Below, one piece after another: positions 40,480 to 54,415 of a stretch of DNA of 64,000 bases (the stretch's first letter is position 1; every line of letters begins with the position of its first letter). The position numbers and the translations under genes are program-made. This DNA comes from Poecilobothrus nobilitatus (taxonomy: Eukaryota; Arthropoda; Insecta; Diptera; Dolichopodidae). The notes under the pieces were generated by a model that saw only the letters and a list, made by a program, of their open reading frames with translations, was not told where the DNA came from and ran no database searches. The DNA is taken from positions 3,348,001 to 3,412,000 of the forward strand of contig OX352773.1 in NCBI GenBank assembly GCA_947095535.1, read 5' to 3'.

Positions 40480-40680
40480 TTTTGCCACCAACTCTAAAAT
40501 GCTAATTATGTTTTTTACGCATGCATACTTCAACATAAAGAGTTTCAAATTCAAACGCCTCTTAAACAAATTATTGAAACTCTGATTTTGTAATTGTAAC
40601 CAGCTCTAAAGTCCTTCTTAATTATTTTTTTTACAAATATATTTCAACAATATAAAAATTGAATTGCCATCTAGTTGAAT
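40480..40680 (-). repeat. Family C repeat, two copies in tandem
   Basis: Two reversed copies of the family C core follow each other. The first is CCACCAACTCTAAAATGCTA...TACTTCAACAT (about 40480-40537); the second is AACCAGCTCTAAAGTCCTTC...TATATTTCAACAAT (about 40597-40652). Between them lies AATTATTGAAACTCTGATTT, the other family C block. Confidence 0.55.
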
Positions 40681-43600
40681 TCTTTTTAGTTAATAGTCCT
40701 ATATAGTTAAATTATTTTAGTCGAATTGAGCTTTAGTCAAATTGCGGTTAGTTGAATGGGCGGATAAAGAATTATTAAATGATGTCTGTTTATTAATTTG
40801 TATATTGAACAAAAAATCACGTTATATGTCATCTAGCTGTCATCATCATCTATTTTTCAATCTGATTTGAAATAACTACAAATATAACATTTATATTAGG
40901 CTTTAAAGACCCGCAAAAAAACAATTTCTTAACAAATATTAAACGTAATTTTCGCGTTACACAAATAAACCTTTATAGAAAATTTTATATCTATTATATA
41001 TTTTATTTTAAGTTATCTTGAGATGTTTTTTTCCAATTATCCTACGAGCAATTCCGAAATGGAACACTTCCACACCAATTTCCGTTTATTTTTATCTCTT
41101 TGATAACCTCTTACCTTCTACTCCTCATTACGAAATTTTATTGCATACCAATATTTAATATTCATAGTGTTCTTTAATCAATAAAAAATTGGAATGTTTA
41201 TATTATTGATGACCATAACCTTAATAATAATTTGACAAATTGGGTATATTTAAGATATATATTGTATTGGAGAACCATCTTATTTTAAATGATATTTAAC
41301 TGAGGAATGAGGAATTCAGTTAAAAAATTTTAAAGGATTTTTTTGTATTTTCGTTTTGTATTCAAATAATAATAAATTAATATATACGTAATCATCAATT
41401 CTTAATAAATTCATTTTAACGAGTACTGATTGTCATTAGTGCAAACAAAGAAATCAATAAGCTATTATATTTTTTTTTTTTATTTTTTGATTTATTACAC
41501 AGAACTTACAAATAATAAGTCTTTAATGTCCTTCCTAATGACATTTTAAAAGGATTTTTCATAAAAAAAAATCATTTATTACTTTAAAAAAAAAATCAGT
41601 TTTAATAAAATTTTATTTGTTATTTGCTTTTACACTTAAAAAATTTAAAGGATAAAAATCAAATGCACGGAGTATTTCCATTTCTCTGCACTATACATCA
41701 ACTGAAGTCAAAATATCAGCGCAAAATCACGTGACGGGGAGGTGTCAAATGAAAGTCCACGAAGAGTAGAGAATAAAAATATTTATAGACTATAATAATT
41801 AATAAAAAAGCGATTTAAAATATTTTATTGTGTTATTTAGAGGCATATGCATTACAGTTTATGCCAATCAATGGAAGTGTTCGTTATTCTCAAATTAAAT
41901 TTATTTTTCTACAGATTTAAAAAAAAAAATTAGAAGAACCATCAAATAATTAAAGAAAATCATTGACATTGAAACTTGATAACTTTTTTTTAAATTATAT
42001 AATGTAAATTAACAAAAAAAAAAAAAATTATTAGTACAAAATGATTATTAAAGGGTAATACATATTTTATTCAATGATTGTGATTTTATCAATTTAAAAT
42101 TTTTATTACTAAAAGTCTTTAATAAGTCAGAATTTTGATTTTCACACTATAAAATATAATTTAATGGATAAATTTTTATTTGTTCCGGAACATAAAACAA
42201 AATTTATGTAAGAAAGAAAAAACACATATTTTTTGCTCATATATTATTTTAATATTCAATTTTATGACTTTCCAACACATAAGAATTTTTCCAAAACCAT
42301 AATATGACTTTTTTTTTTGTTATACTAGTATATACAAGTCATACCACAATAATATTTTTTGAGCATTCTTCAAAGTCAATTTCTAAAAAAAAAACCTAAT
42401 TTTAACCTTAACCTTAACCAAAAGCTTAAACATTAGGTTACTTACATTAATTACACCAAAACTTTAGGCAATTAAAATAGAGAATCAATAAATGTAAGTA
42501 CCTATGAATGTAATTTTTATTTAAGGAAATTCACTTACAAACAGAATTTAGAGAATAATACAACATACATGACAGCACTATAATGTATATTGTTAAGTGT
42601 ATGATTATTGTACAGATTAAATAAGAAAAATTTTTCAAAAGAAATTAAAATTAAACAAAAAAAATATTTACCTTTATTTAAAATTTATCATATTTGCAAA
42701 TAACAATTTTAGTTTTAAATTAAATTTACGTCCATTAATTTGAAAGGCAATCTTTATAATTATATTAATAAAATTGTTCCATCAATTATACAGTACTGTA
42801 CTAAATTTGTTCGAATCACTTAAATTAAATTAAAATTTCTGGTCTAAATTTAAAAACTTCTCTTCAGTCATTTATACACGATAATTGCGAAAAAGAAATA
42901 TAGTTAATAAAAGCAAAAGAATCTCCAAGGATACAAAAAACGTTTTTTATCCAAATTCCTATTTTTAATTCTATTTCAAATTACTTTTAATTAAAAGAAA
43001 TTTAATTTCTATAAATGAACTTAAAAAATCTTTTCGGATACATATTTATATTAATCATAAAAAAATGACAGTTTAGATATGAATCTTAACCTTAGGTTTA
43101 GAAGTTATGAATCAGTATGCATACTTTTGAATCTTGCATCTGTAATAAGCTCAGACCCATAAAACCAATATTTGTGTTGCGGCTCCTAAATAAAAAATAG
43201 TTTGAATAAGCTCAGACAACATTTAAACACATATAGAATAGATGTATCTTTAATTTTTCCACAATTTATTTAGCATAAAATCGATTATTATTATTTATAT
43301 TAAATTAAGCTTTAGTCATCAATCATTATTTTCAATAAGCAGTTGCTTATTCAACTCACGCGCCACGGCTGACAAATAACTGTATTATCTCTATCTGGTA
43401 TTTTATATTTATGGTGCATTTATTATTTTATACTCGTACAACTGACCTCGATATGACATTTTGACAGAACGACGAATTAATTAATAACAGTTTACACTTT
43501 ACACTTTAACGACGCATTAAATGTTTACAGTTATTTTAGATCTTTTTTTTTTTAAATGCATTTTTCTGCCACATAAATGTGGATAGAACATGTTGTTTAT

Positions 43601-45023
43601 TAAATTTACTAAAAAAAATATATAAGAACTTTAACCCTGTAAGTATCTATAGTTGTTTAACACACTTTACTGTGCATTTATAATGTACATATGTATATAT
43701 TGTATAAAATAAGATTTAATAAATATAATATATAGTATGTAGGTATATACTGACAAAATGTTGACAATGATAAATGACATACTATTAAGTGAATCAAGTA
43801 GTATATATATACATATTAAATATTAAATAAGGTAAAAAGCAAATTATATTAGCAAGTAATCAAAAATGAAAACAAAGAGGATGAAAATATAAATTTGTAA
43901 TCGATTAAAATGATTCCCCTTTAAAAATAAAAACAAAAATATGCTATAGTCACACTAATTTTTTATAAGTGTACTTTTCACTTAATAAGTATATACATAT
44001 GTACATACATAAGTGAAGTGTAATAATACTTAATAAATGTATTAAAATTTTAGAAAGGCTAACGACCCTTAAATTTTTTAATAATTCAAAACGTTTTTAC
44101 CAAAACATTATAACAAATGTTCAGTCAGACAGTTATTTATGTACTCGTACATACATACGAGTATGTATGTATATGAATTTAAAATGTCAAATATAATTTT
44201 TCCTTTAACATTAAATTAGGTACATGAAATGTATATTGTATGTAGATGTACCTATTATATTTTAGCTATAATTCATATTATATTTGACATTTAATTGACA
44301 ATTGTATTATTTTATTTTATTTCTTATTTTGTGCACAAAATTTTTAAAAATTCAGTTCAATTTCAATGAATTTTTAAGGATTTGTTATATACTTAACTAA
44401 TTGATATGTAAGTTATTTTTAGAAGGACTTTAAAAAAAACATGAATATATTATCTGGGGCGTATGGAGATATTAAAAAAGAGGTCAGGCGCATACATGTA
44501 AATAAAAATAAATAATAAAATAACTAAATAATTTATATCTTCCAACTTTTTAAACCTTGCATACATACATACATTCTCTGAAGTCTAAATAGATTATGTA
44601 CTTTGACAGTTATGTAGATACATACATATACTACATACAATTATATATTTTTACAATAAACAATTTACATAAATGATAAAAGAAAATTTATGACAATAAA
44701 GTCAAAATTTTGAAAGAATTGACAAGATTTACACGAAATAAATAAGCAATAGAGCTACTAGGGGCTGGGCTGGAAATACAAAAAATATTTTCCAAACTTC
44801 AAGATAAGTATATGTATGGTTTCCTAAAAAATTAACTCTTTGACAAACTTCAAAGCAAATTCTCAAAGTATGTATGCATTAGTGCTATTAACCTAAACTT
44901 ACTTTGATATCTATGCTATACCTATGAGTCCTTTAACAAACGTATTTCGTTTGGAAGCAAAGTAAACACGAAGTCATCCCCTTTAGAGTCTAAAGCAAAT
45001 ATTTTATGTCAAATTTATAATAT
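40681..45023. other. Intergenic with small SINE scraps
   Basis: AT-rich, no exon recognised. Scraps seen: S2 body at about 43265-43420 (AATCGATTATTATTATTTAT, AGCAGTTGCTTATTCAACTC) and S3 tail at about 43533-43590 (TTTTCTGCCACATAAATGTG). Several TATG/ACAT microsatellites lie near 44130-44180. Confidence 0.5.
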
Positions 45024-46052
45024 AAAACGAGAAAGAATACAGTTGACTTTGTCAACTCTTAGATACCCGTACGAACCGTTAGTATGTTCACAGCCTGTCA
45101 CTTTGCTTACAATATTATTTTTTTTAATATTTTAGTATTTTAAAATAATTTGGGTGAATTTTATAATTTCTAGAACTATGGGTTGTACATATATTCAAAC
45201 TATATGTACATTCTTCAAAAGCAGATTCTAACCTTCCACATAACGATTATCAATCCAAAACTTTTTCAAATATTCTATAGTACCATTTAGTACTAAGCGG
45301 TAAATGTATATTAAATTACAAAAGAGTAAAGATAATTTTAAATATTATATTATATTAATGCGCACATAGTATATTTATATTGTTATAAGTATATCACCAT
45401 ACATTGCAATATTTCTTTAAAAATATTTCCATTCATAGAATAATTTCTTATAAGTACAATAAAATACATATATGTATGTAAATACGTTGCTATATAATAT
45501 ACATCTATACTCTTATCATTCATTCATCAGTGACATATACGATATGTAAATCAACTTGTTATTATATAAGTATGTAGGTATATCAATATCATATAAATAA
45601 AGATTCTTCAAGCAACCGTTATGTTGTTTATTTATTTACATTTTTTTGTACTACGTATTATATCTTCAACAATTTCCAATTATCGAGTAAAACAAAATGC
45701 AAAAAATTCCTTAAAGAAATTTGTTAGAAAATTTGAAAAAATCAAGTAACACTTTCGTCAATTATAAAGTAACCCTATATTGATATGAGCTACCCTAAGT
45801 TTTGGTCAAACTCAACCAAATAAAATAGGGAACCTACAAATTACTCCCAGAATATTTTGTGTAAATTTCAAGATTCTAGCTTTCTTAGTTTTTGAGTTAG
45901 CGTGCTGACGGACGGATGGGCATGGCTCAATCGTCTTAGAATTTTTTTCTGATCCGATCCATACCTTTAAAGGTATATCTAGCTCGCTTATTTCAAGGTG
46001 TTACAAACGGAGGAGTAATTTTATTATACCCGATCCTATCGTACGGGTATAA
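45024..46052 (-). mobile_element. HINE-A copy 2, internally deleted
   Basis: On the minus strand: perfect 5' hairpin TATACCCG/CGGGTATA (46044-46051 and 46025-46032), short GTCC/GTCA tract near 45905-45920, 3' hairpin GTTGAC-AAA-GTCAAC (45042-45056) and end TTCTTTCTCGTTTT. It is closely similar to the copy at 54416-55974 but lacks about 570 bp of its interior; the joint is near 45775-45790. Confidence 0.82.
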
Positions 46053-48540
46053 TCAGATAAAATTATAATCATTATTCATTATTATATTAATTTTATTATT
46101 TTAAATATTTTTTATAGCAGACATTTTTTTTTTATGAAAATTTCCATTTATTTTTCCAGGTCATTTTGATCTTTAGCAACATTTCAATTTTTTTCGTTAC
46201 AGAACAATAATTCATATTTTTTTCATTTATTTCACATTTTTTCAATTTTTTGTTATCACAAAGAAAAAATAAAGCTAAGTTCTTTTTTATTAAATAAAAT
46301 AGTGAAGCACATAAGAGGTATATAAGTGAAGTGAGAGTTGGTCACTTAACCAATATAGAATAAAATAATTAAAAAATTTTTACTTTTCTAAAAGATTTAA
46401 TATAAAATTGCACAAAGTAAAAACGTGTCACAAGAAATAAAAACTTTAAAAAAAAAAACAAACATATTATTTACTTATGTATGTACATAATGTATATAGG
46501 TCATGAGTCATGACAATTGTCGCAAATTTCTCAAAAATTTTAAAAAGAATTCTTACATTTTAAAACTTAAATTTCCCAACAAAAAAGGAAACAATTATTT
46601 AAAAAAGCAATTTTTTACAATCTTGGTTACAGTTTTTTACTATTTAAAGAAGTTTTTTTGTTATATTATATTTGTGCACTATCTATTTTATACAAGAATA
46701 ATTTTTATTATTTTTCTTTTATTATAGACTATGACCCTATAACTATGACCATCTATTTTATATTTGTGCACTCTGTCTCTGTTTTATTATTTTTTATTAT
46801 AGACTATGACCATATAATATATTATGATTTATGACCTATGAACTGTGACCTGACCTTTCCATGTAAACTTTATCCCTATGACATTGGTTGAACTTAAATT
46901 TACTAAAAAAAAATACAAATATTTGAAAATGTACAATATAAGGCTTATTTTAATATAAGACAAAATATTTAAGTGATCTTTCCAGATTCTTAAGCCCGAC
47001 TCCAAACTTTAAGCACTTTAGAGTCTCGCTTATGTTTTTCAACTGTTTGTTTTGATTTTTAACATTCTGTCTTTTTTTCCTAAAAAATCAATTAAATTTT
47101 AGATTTCATAAAAATTTATTTTTAAAATAAATGTGGGACTGTCTCCTTCTCGATGCGATATAATGAATACTTCTCTCGTAAACTTATGCGAATAATTTTA
47201 ATATGATTAAATAAAATTTAAAGGGATAAACAAATGTAATACTCAATAATTAAAATACTTTATTCTATTATTATCAGAATTATCTAATATCCGAATTGCG
47301 GTCAGTATTGCGGTCTAGTGTAGTTAGCATGTTAAATGTTAACTTATTGAAAATAAAACAAAATAATATTATACCAAATCTACCAAATTATTTCTCAGTC
47401 TGGCTTCTCGTAACAAAGTCTCAAACACAAATTTAATCAAAGCAAAAAATCAAAAACTTATCAGTTTGAATATCAATATTTTAATAACCTAGAATATAAT
47501 AGAATTTTTTAATAACTTAGCTTATAGTTTTAGCCAAAATAAATTAAGTTATGCAGTTAAATTTGTCAAGATTTAGTTAATAAAAAATAAAGTATTAATA
47601 CTATAAGGTTTTATTTCTTCATATCCATATACATATATCAAAACTATAATAGTTATAATGATGTTATAAATTTATTTAAAGACCCAAATCTGTAATAATA
47701 GATGTAAAGATAATATCAACTTGAAGAAGAAATTTTTCATTTTCATTATAGTTATTGTAAGTTGGGTAATTTTTTAATCCTTTTATGCTTTTTCTGTTTA
47801 TATAGAACAGAAAAGACTGGCTGGGCTGGAGAAGGGATGCAAAGATGGATACAATTATGGTGGGAGGAACTGGGAGACGTTTCAAGAATGTTGACTAGAG
47901 AAAAATATTTCATTTTCTTTTGAATTTGTCCATGTTATGTACAAATAGACATCTTTCATTGGACATACAGATGTGGGCAATAGTTATGAACGAACTTCTT
48001 TAGGATCTGTCGTTTTTGATTAAGCAATTTCAAGCGTGCAGGGATGAGCATTAATACTACTTCTTTTTACTTTGGCAAAACGAGCAAGAATCAAAAATGA
48101 ATTTTATTTCAGTAAAACCAAACCATAAATATATAACAAATAGATGGGAAGGTAGGTATAGTTCTCTCTTTTCTTTTTGTTTTCCTATCTTAAAGTACAA
48201 AAAAAAACATGAGCCTTATAATATGCATACAATTCATTCAATCAAGGCAAGGCTCAGAGCTGTTTATATTTATTAAAATAATGTAAAGCAGTTTCTCATA
48301 AGCAGTTCCATTTAAGAGATTTTAAGTGTTTATATTACTAAATTATTATAATATTAAAATGGAATTCAGTTAAGGTTATTAAAAATTTTAACTACTTGTA
48401 AAATAACAAAATAAGTAATTAAATTCTTAAAAAAAATTAGAAATGAAACTATTTTATCTTTTAGGAAACTATTTCTGAAGAAACTAAAGAAACACTTCAT
48501 AAGCACGATTCACTCAGCTGTTTCTTAAAATTGACTAAAA
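46053..48540. other. Intergenic, one local duplication
   Basis: AT-rich. Holds an imperfect local duplication at about 46666-46830 (TATTTGTGCACT repeated 92 bp apart, ATTATAGACTATGACC repeated 75 bp apart). A small GC-richer patch lies at 47805-47885. No recognised exon. Confidence 0.45.
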
Positions 48541-48544
48541 TATT

Positions 48545-48810
48545 TTATTTATTTATATTAATATTACAAATCACATAGGATATTGCAATATTACAAGACC
48601 ATCCACTACTAAGGCCATTACAGGTCGAATACTTTTATTAAATTATACACTAATATTATTTATTTGGTTTATATTATATCTTTACACTATATTTGGTAGC
48701 AAGGGGGATTTGTTTTCAATTAATAAAACTTGCTACCTGTGCAAAATTTGAACCCGCACTCCCTCGGTTAATAAGCCACGTGCTTAACCACTAGACCACC
48801 ATGGCCCCTT
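48545..48810 (-). mobile_element. tRNA-derived SINE, family S1, copy b
   Basis: Head on the minus strand GGTGGTCTAGTGGTTAAGCA (A box), GGTTCAAAT (decayed B box). The body and A-rich tail (ATAAATAAATAAA) match 57213-57472 almost throughout, including over 50 identical bases around ACACTATATTTGGTAGCAAG. Possible short target duplication AATATT (48539-48544 and 48811-48816), too AT-rich to rely on. Confidence 0.75.
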
Positions 48811-48816
48811 AATATT

Positions 48817-50215
48817 GTTATATTATGATATTATTATTATTATTCATTATACATATTTATATAAACAAACATTAATTTATTGTAGTTCTAATCATCCGAT
48901 ATCAGATTTAAAACATGATATTGAAGTGTGGTTTAAGAAGTACTCATATAACTATTCAAATTTAAGTATGCACATAATATAAACATTAATATAAAATTTT
49001 ATTAATAGATTTAAAAAAAAAAATTAAAGATATTATCATTTTATTTATTTATTATTAGTTATTTTATTGCATTATAAATGAGTTTCTTAATTTCTAAAAT
49101 ATATATGTATATTTCTTCTGATTTCAAGGTTTTAATTTAAAAAGATTAATATCATATAAATTTGTACGTATCATTACTACTTTTACAAAAAATAAACCAA
49201 AAATTTAAAAGATTGTAATTTATAGGGAATTCAACCTAAATACAATACTTTAATTTAAAATTCATTGAATAATTCTTTCTTAAATAATTAAATTTACCCT
49301 TTTAATGATGAATGTGGTTAACTAGAACAGCAACAATTCTAACATTTAATATACATATATTTATAATGAAATTGAGAATTGATATATTTATAGATCATCA
49401 TAAAAGTACTTAATATTTACTTATAGGTATCAGAACAGGTAAAAGGAATTTTAAAAATGTCAAAAAATTATATTTTGTTTTTTTTTTTGTTTTTTTATAG
49501 AAAAGTACGATTCTATTAAATGGTAATAAAAAATTTCTTATTAATTTTCAAGTAAAATTTTTATATTTTTTTCCGTTCTCCATAACTTCACTTAATCAAA
49601 TGATTGTAATTTGATACGATAAATAACATGTATGTATGTATATGTAAAACAGTTATGGAAAATTTATAATGAAAAACTTTTATACTTACCTATAGAATAT
49701 TGTTTATTTGTTACTTTGATAAGATTAAGATTCATTTATAATGAGGGCATTGGGTGCACGTAATACAGCTATTTTATTAAGTGCACGCCGTTATAAGTGA
49801 ATCTTAATCTTATCAAATCTTAAAACACTAAATAACGAATTAAAAACAATATAATTTATGATAAATAATTGTATTAAAATGTTAAATAGTGAAATCGTTT
49901 ATGTTTTTAGGATTTTAGTTAGGAACTAATTTTCTTAACTTCTTAAATAAATTTATGTCTCTTTCAGGGCAATCATAAAAACAATCCAGGAAATTTTTAA
50001 AACATTTTTTATATAATAACAGTGTTTATTTATGAAACATTTTTTTATAATACATAAAAATAAATTCTTTTTTTGTTTAAAATTTTTTAGACGTTTTATT
50101 TTTTATTTTACCTCAAACATTTTTGTCAATATTTTTAAGACAAACTACAAAAACCCAATTTATTACATAATTTATTACATTTGAAAAATATCTTTAAAGA
50201 TCAAGGTGTTAATTA
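48817..50215. other. Intergenic, one hairpin
   Basis: AT-rich sequence; only the 102-bp hairpin at 49715-49816 stands out (listed separately). No exon or mobile element recognised. Confidence 0.5.
49715..49816. repeat. 102-bp near-perfect hairpin
   Basis: The outer arms are complementary over 27 bp with one mismatch (left 49715-49741, right 49790-49816). After an asymmetric internal loop there is a further GTGCAC/GTGCAC pairing near 49755 and 49783. The loop is about 22 nt. Could be a tiny MITE, a cruciform-prone palindrome or a small-RNA precursor; nothing in the sequence decides. Confidence 0.7.
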
Positions 50216-51979
50216 TTATACCCATATAAAACCCATATACTATATAAAGGTATATTAAATTTGCCATTACCTTTGTGGCACCTTTAAGGAAACTAGATCA
50301 TATAAAAAACCATAAATATTCTTGCTCAGGATAGAATTCTTCTGCAAAATTTGATTGACTTGGCAGAACATATTCGGTAGCTGTCATAAATTTTTTTTAT
50401 ATAGGTATAATACAGTAACTGACGTGAGTATTTCAAATTTTTATTAAAAAAATTTAATAACAGGTTCGGTTAGTTGTTATACAACTGCGGAATTTATAGC
50501 CCCATATATTTTTACTTAATTTGGATAGGCATCTGAAATTTTTTAAAATTTAAAATTTCAAATTTTGAAAAGCTGTTACACAACTCCGAAATTTACGTAA
50601 ATATATCCCCGTATACTTAATTAAGTCAGATATTATAAAATTTCTTCTTCTTCTATAGCTTTACAGTCCTTGATGGAGCTGAGCTTCCGCTATAACTCTT
50701 TTCCATACATCTCGATCTTGTGCAACGCCCTTCCAATTTCTTATTCCTAATGTTTTTAGATCACCTTCAACAGTGTCTAACCATCTTTTGTTTAGTCGCC
50801 TTCTAATCATTTCTTCTTCGAAGTATTTTACGCTCAAATACTCCCAATTGTCTACAATCTGCAGTTTTGAGCGTCCATTTTCAAATCCGTATATTGGAAC
50901 CGGCCTGATTAATGTTTTGTATAATTTAAGCTTTGTGTTTCTTGACAACAGACTGGATTTCATAAGTTTAGAGTATGCATAGTAACATCTACTTGCGCCT
51001 TGTATTTTTTCCCGTATTGTCACAGCGACGTGTCTTCACTCTTACAATATACAACTCCGAGATACTTAAACTGATGAACGCCTTCGAACGTAAAATCATT
51101 TATATCCAGATCTTGTCCTGGTATATATGATTTGCTTTTTACGAAGTCCCACATATTTGTATTGATTTTATAAATATAGTTCCTTGAGGATCTATTTCTT
51201 TTATAACATAATGTAGGACTAGGTGAAATAGTAATGTTAATAAGGCTTCTCCTTGCTTAACTCCCGAATCTATTCTAAAAGATTCTGTGAGCACCCCTTG
51301 AATTTTACTCTTGCAGATGTGTTTATCAGGGTTAGACATGCTAATCTTGCTAACTTTTTTAGGATGCGAAGTCTAACAAGAATACCACTAATTTTAGCTC
51401 TATCTATGCTATTAAAAGCTTTCTGGAAATCTATGAACAGACAGTGTATATTTTTTGAGTATTCATTACATTTTTCAAATATCTGACTCAGAGTAAAGCA
51501 TTGGTCCATAGTGGATCTGTTTGCTCTAAAACCACATTGATAATCGCTAATAATGGTTTCAGTTATTGTGTCAATACGACTATGTAGTATATTAGAAAAT
51601 ATTTTGTATGCTATATTGAGAAGTGATATTCCACGATAATTATTGCAATCTCTTTTGTTTCCCTTTTTATGTATTAACACTTTTTTGCCAGGTATGGAAT
51701 AATTTCTGTACGCCGTATAATTTTTATCAAGTCATGGAATTTTTTAGAGTCCTTCTCCGCCGTATTTTATCAATTCTCTACATATTATCAACTCTTTACT
51801 CTCTGCACCTTCTATCTGTAAGCCTGATACAATCAATTACCAGGAAGGAACACAAAAAAGCCGATAGATACAGTTTCTCTTCCCTTTATAAATTTTCTAA
51901 GATGATTAAATTTTATGGAAACAACACAATATATGTATTATGTTCATGCGGGTATCCTAGCTACACTCTTCCTTATTTT
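50216..51979 (+). mobile_element. HINE-A copy 3, split by a nested LINE
   Basis: The left end (TTATACCCATATAAAACC..., AATTTGCCATTACCTTTGTG) matches the start of the copy at 20551. The right end (AAGATGATTAAATTTTATGG, GTTCATGCGGGTATCC, CTCTTCCTTATTTTT) matches its end. Between them lies a reverse-oriented RTE-like LINE (about 50645-51880). The HINE was therefore in place before the LINE inserted. Confidence 0.7.
50645..51880 (-). mobile_element. RTE-like non-LTR retrotransposon remnant, catalytic motif lost
   Basis: Minus-strand translation in several frames gives, in order: ELIKYGGEGL (about 51765), KKGNKRDCNNYRGISLLNI with FSNILHSRI and YQCGFRANRSTMDQ (51680-51270), FIDFQKAFNSIDR (RT block A) and SGVKQGEALLTLLFHLVL (block B). 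After a deletion come INDFTFEGVHQFKYLGV (about 51100), KTLIRPVPIYG and a C-terminal RRRLNKRWLDTVEGDLKTLG...HQGL end (50661). The YxDD catalytic block is missing: the frame jumps from the block following GVKQG straight to the region before FKYLGV. The C-terminal zinc-knuckle-like part is also shortened. The 3' end is a short UTR with a GAA repeat, typical for RTE-type elements. Dead copy. Confidence 0.8.
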
Positions 51980-54415
51980 TATTAACTAATATATTTAACA
52001 TTGTGTAACAAATATATATTCAAATATTCATTTATTTCTTGTTCCAAACTTACAAACATTGTGTAACAATTCCGTTTATAATCATAAGTTCTTAATTGTA
52101 TTAAGAAAATATTTATATTTTTATTTAAAAGTTCAAATTGATAAAAGAAAAATCAAACCCATCAAAATTATCCTTTTCAAATTATACTCAAAAAATACAT
52201 TGAAGATACATAAAAAGAAACATTTAAAAAACACAACACACCCACAACATAAAAGTAACAAAAAAAAAAAAATTATTAAAAAATTAAATCCTTAAAATCC
52301 TTGAAAAAAATATTTTTTTAAATGATTGTTATAATGTCGATGACAAATAAAAATGTTTATGATTAGCAATTGAATTTTTTTTTTCTACAATTTATTGAAC
52401 TAAATAACGGTGTTACTATGGTTACAATACTAAGATAACATATTATTTCAGCCTATAACCTATACCATATGTTATGTGAAATTATTGAAACGAAAAAGAA
52501 ATTGTTTTTTTTGCATATTTTATACATATTTGCTTTTTTTTTCCTTTTGTAGATAAAAAAAAATATATGTATATATAATTTTACCTACACTTATCAACAG
52601 TTATAAGAATTCATTATTATATACACTTAGTAAGATATATGTATACTTAATACTCTAATCTTAAAATTTATATAAATGTAAATCAATTTTACTCTAATGT
52701 AACTTTACTTCAATCAAGGTTATAAACTTTAAATAACTTTTAATTTTAAAATTCTTAAATATTAATTTTCCAATATTAATACCCGTTATACGTGTACTTT
52801 AGTTAACTTTAGTGCCCTTTTAGAGCTAGCAAGTACTTATATAGCGCATTCGTTTTAGCAAGCTAGTAAGTCTAGTAAGTTTGGTTATAAATTTATATAA
52901 TTCATATGTGTATGTATGTATGAATTTATATGAATATTTATTTATAATACTTTTGTTAAATAATCTCAATCTTTGTCTGCTGAATCAAAAAAAAATCTTA
53001 GCTTTGAAAATTATTTATGTAGTAAAAAATGTACTTAAAATCTAGCTATTCCCATAAGATTTTTATTCTTTTATCTTTTTAAACAGTTAGGAATTGATCC
53101 AAAACTTATAGGATATATCCTTATGTAGGTATTACATTATATATATACATATATACATTATGTTCATTGATAACTTTGTCATATAAATAAAATTTAAATA
53201 AAAAATAAATCAATGCTTTTATGTAAATTTCTTTTAATAAAAACGCAAATAATTTTGTTTTTGTTTTGTTTTTTTTTGAAATTTTATTAAGAATTTTAGT
53301 TTAATATTGAAGAATTGATTTAATGAATAAATGTAAATATAAAATAAAAATAATAACCTTTAAATATAAGTATAAAAACGTAAATGTTCCTATTAAACAT
53401 GTTAAATATAGCGAAATTTTATTCAATATATTAATAAATTTCATTAAATTGTTTTTTTAAATTAATTAAATGTTATAAATTTAAATTCATATTAAACACA
53501 AATATTAAACACATTTTTAAATAGTATAGATATAAAAAACTGAATGATAAACCAAAGAGAGAGATCAATTCTTATCCTGCCAATACAAAGATCCAAAAAA
53601 AAAGGATCTTTTACTAGAAAAGAAAAGAGAAAAAATTTTTCTTTTTTTCAAAAAAACTTAAACTTAGGTTAAATGTTTTAAACACCAAAAGTTGATTAGT
53701 AGTTGTTTCGTTCTTGTTCAGTTCTAATTGAAAGAAAAGATAAAGTGGTTCTTATATTCGATATCCTTTAATATCATGTACGAATTATAATCGAGTTATC
53801 CATATGTGATTATAAAATCATCTTTTTTTTTAGATTACTTTTTCAACTGAAAGATCTTTTTAAGAATTTTTTATATAAAGATTTGTGAGTTGAAGAGAGT
53901 TTTTTGAAATTGTCTAGGTAATATTCAGTTCTATACCCTACTGTTGACTCCAATAAAACTGAACAAGGACAAAACAACTTCTAATAAACTTTTGGTGCTC
54001 AAAATATTTATTTTTATTAATTAGAATTTCAGCAAAAAAAAAAAAATTAATTTTAAGACCAACATTTAATTTATGCAATTTAAAATCCTTTCAAAATTGT
54101 TAAAAATCATTATTTAAATATAATTAGGTAGTTGCTCTTCGCGTATTTATTATTTAACTTCTGCGTAACACATTTGCACATTTTTAAATCCACTTTCATA
54201 AAACAAATATTGGTCTGTTTTTGTATTTGAGTGATTGAAACTCGTTATTTTATAATGAAAGTCATGCCAAAATACAACAATTAGGAAAAATTTAAATTTA
54301 ATAGTTATTTTATTAATGTGCAAGATTTTAAAATTTGATCGATTAATTATTAAAAATTTTGACTTAATAAAATTTGAAAGTTTCTAATATAATTTTATTT
54401 TATCAGTTCTAATAT
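51980..54415. other. Intergenic, nothing recognised
   Basis: AT-rich, with TATG/TATA runs and poly-A/T tracts; the lysine-rich open frame at 52059-52295 is low complexity. No exon or repeat termini recognised. Confidence 0.5.

Noticed and set aside
41062..41882. GAACACTTCCA and its complement about 800 bp apart, as a transposon
   Set aside because: Match does not extend beyond 11 bp, and there is no target duplication or internal structure.
50661..51023. 120-codon frame as a host gene
   Set aside because: It is the C-terminal part of the RTE-like retrotransposon (WLDTVEGDLKTLG...HQGL).
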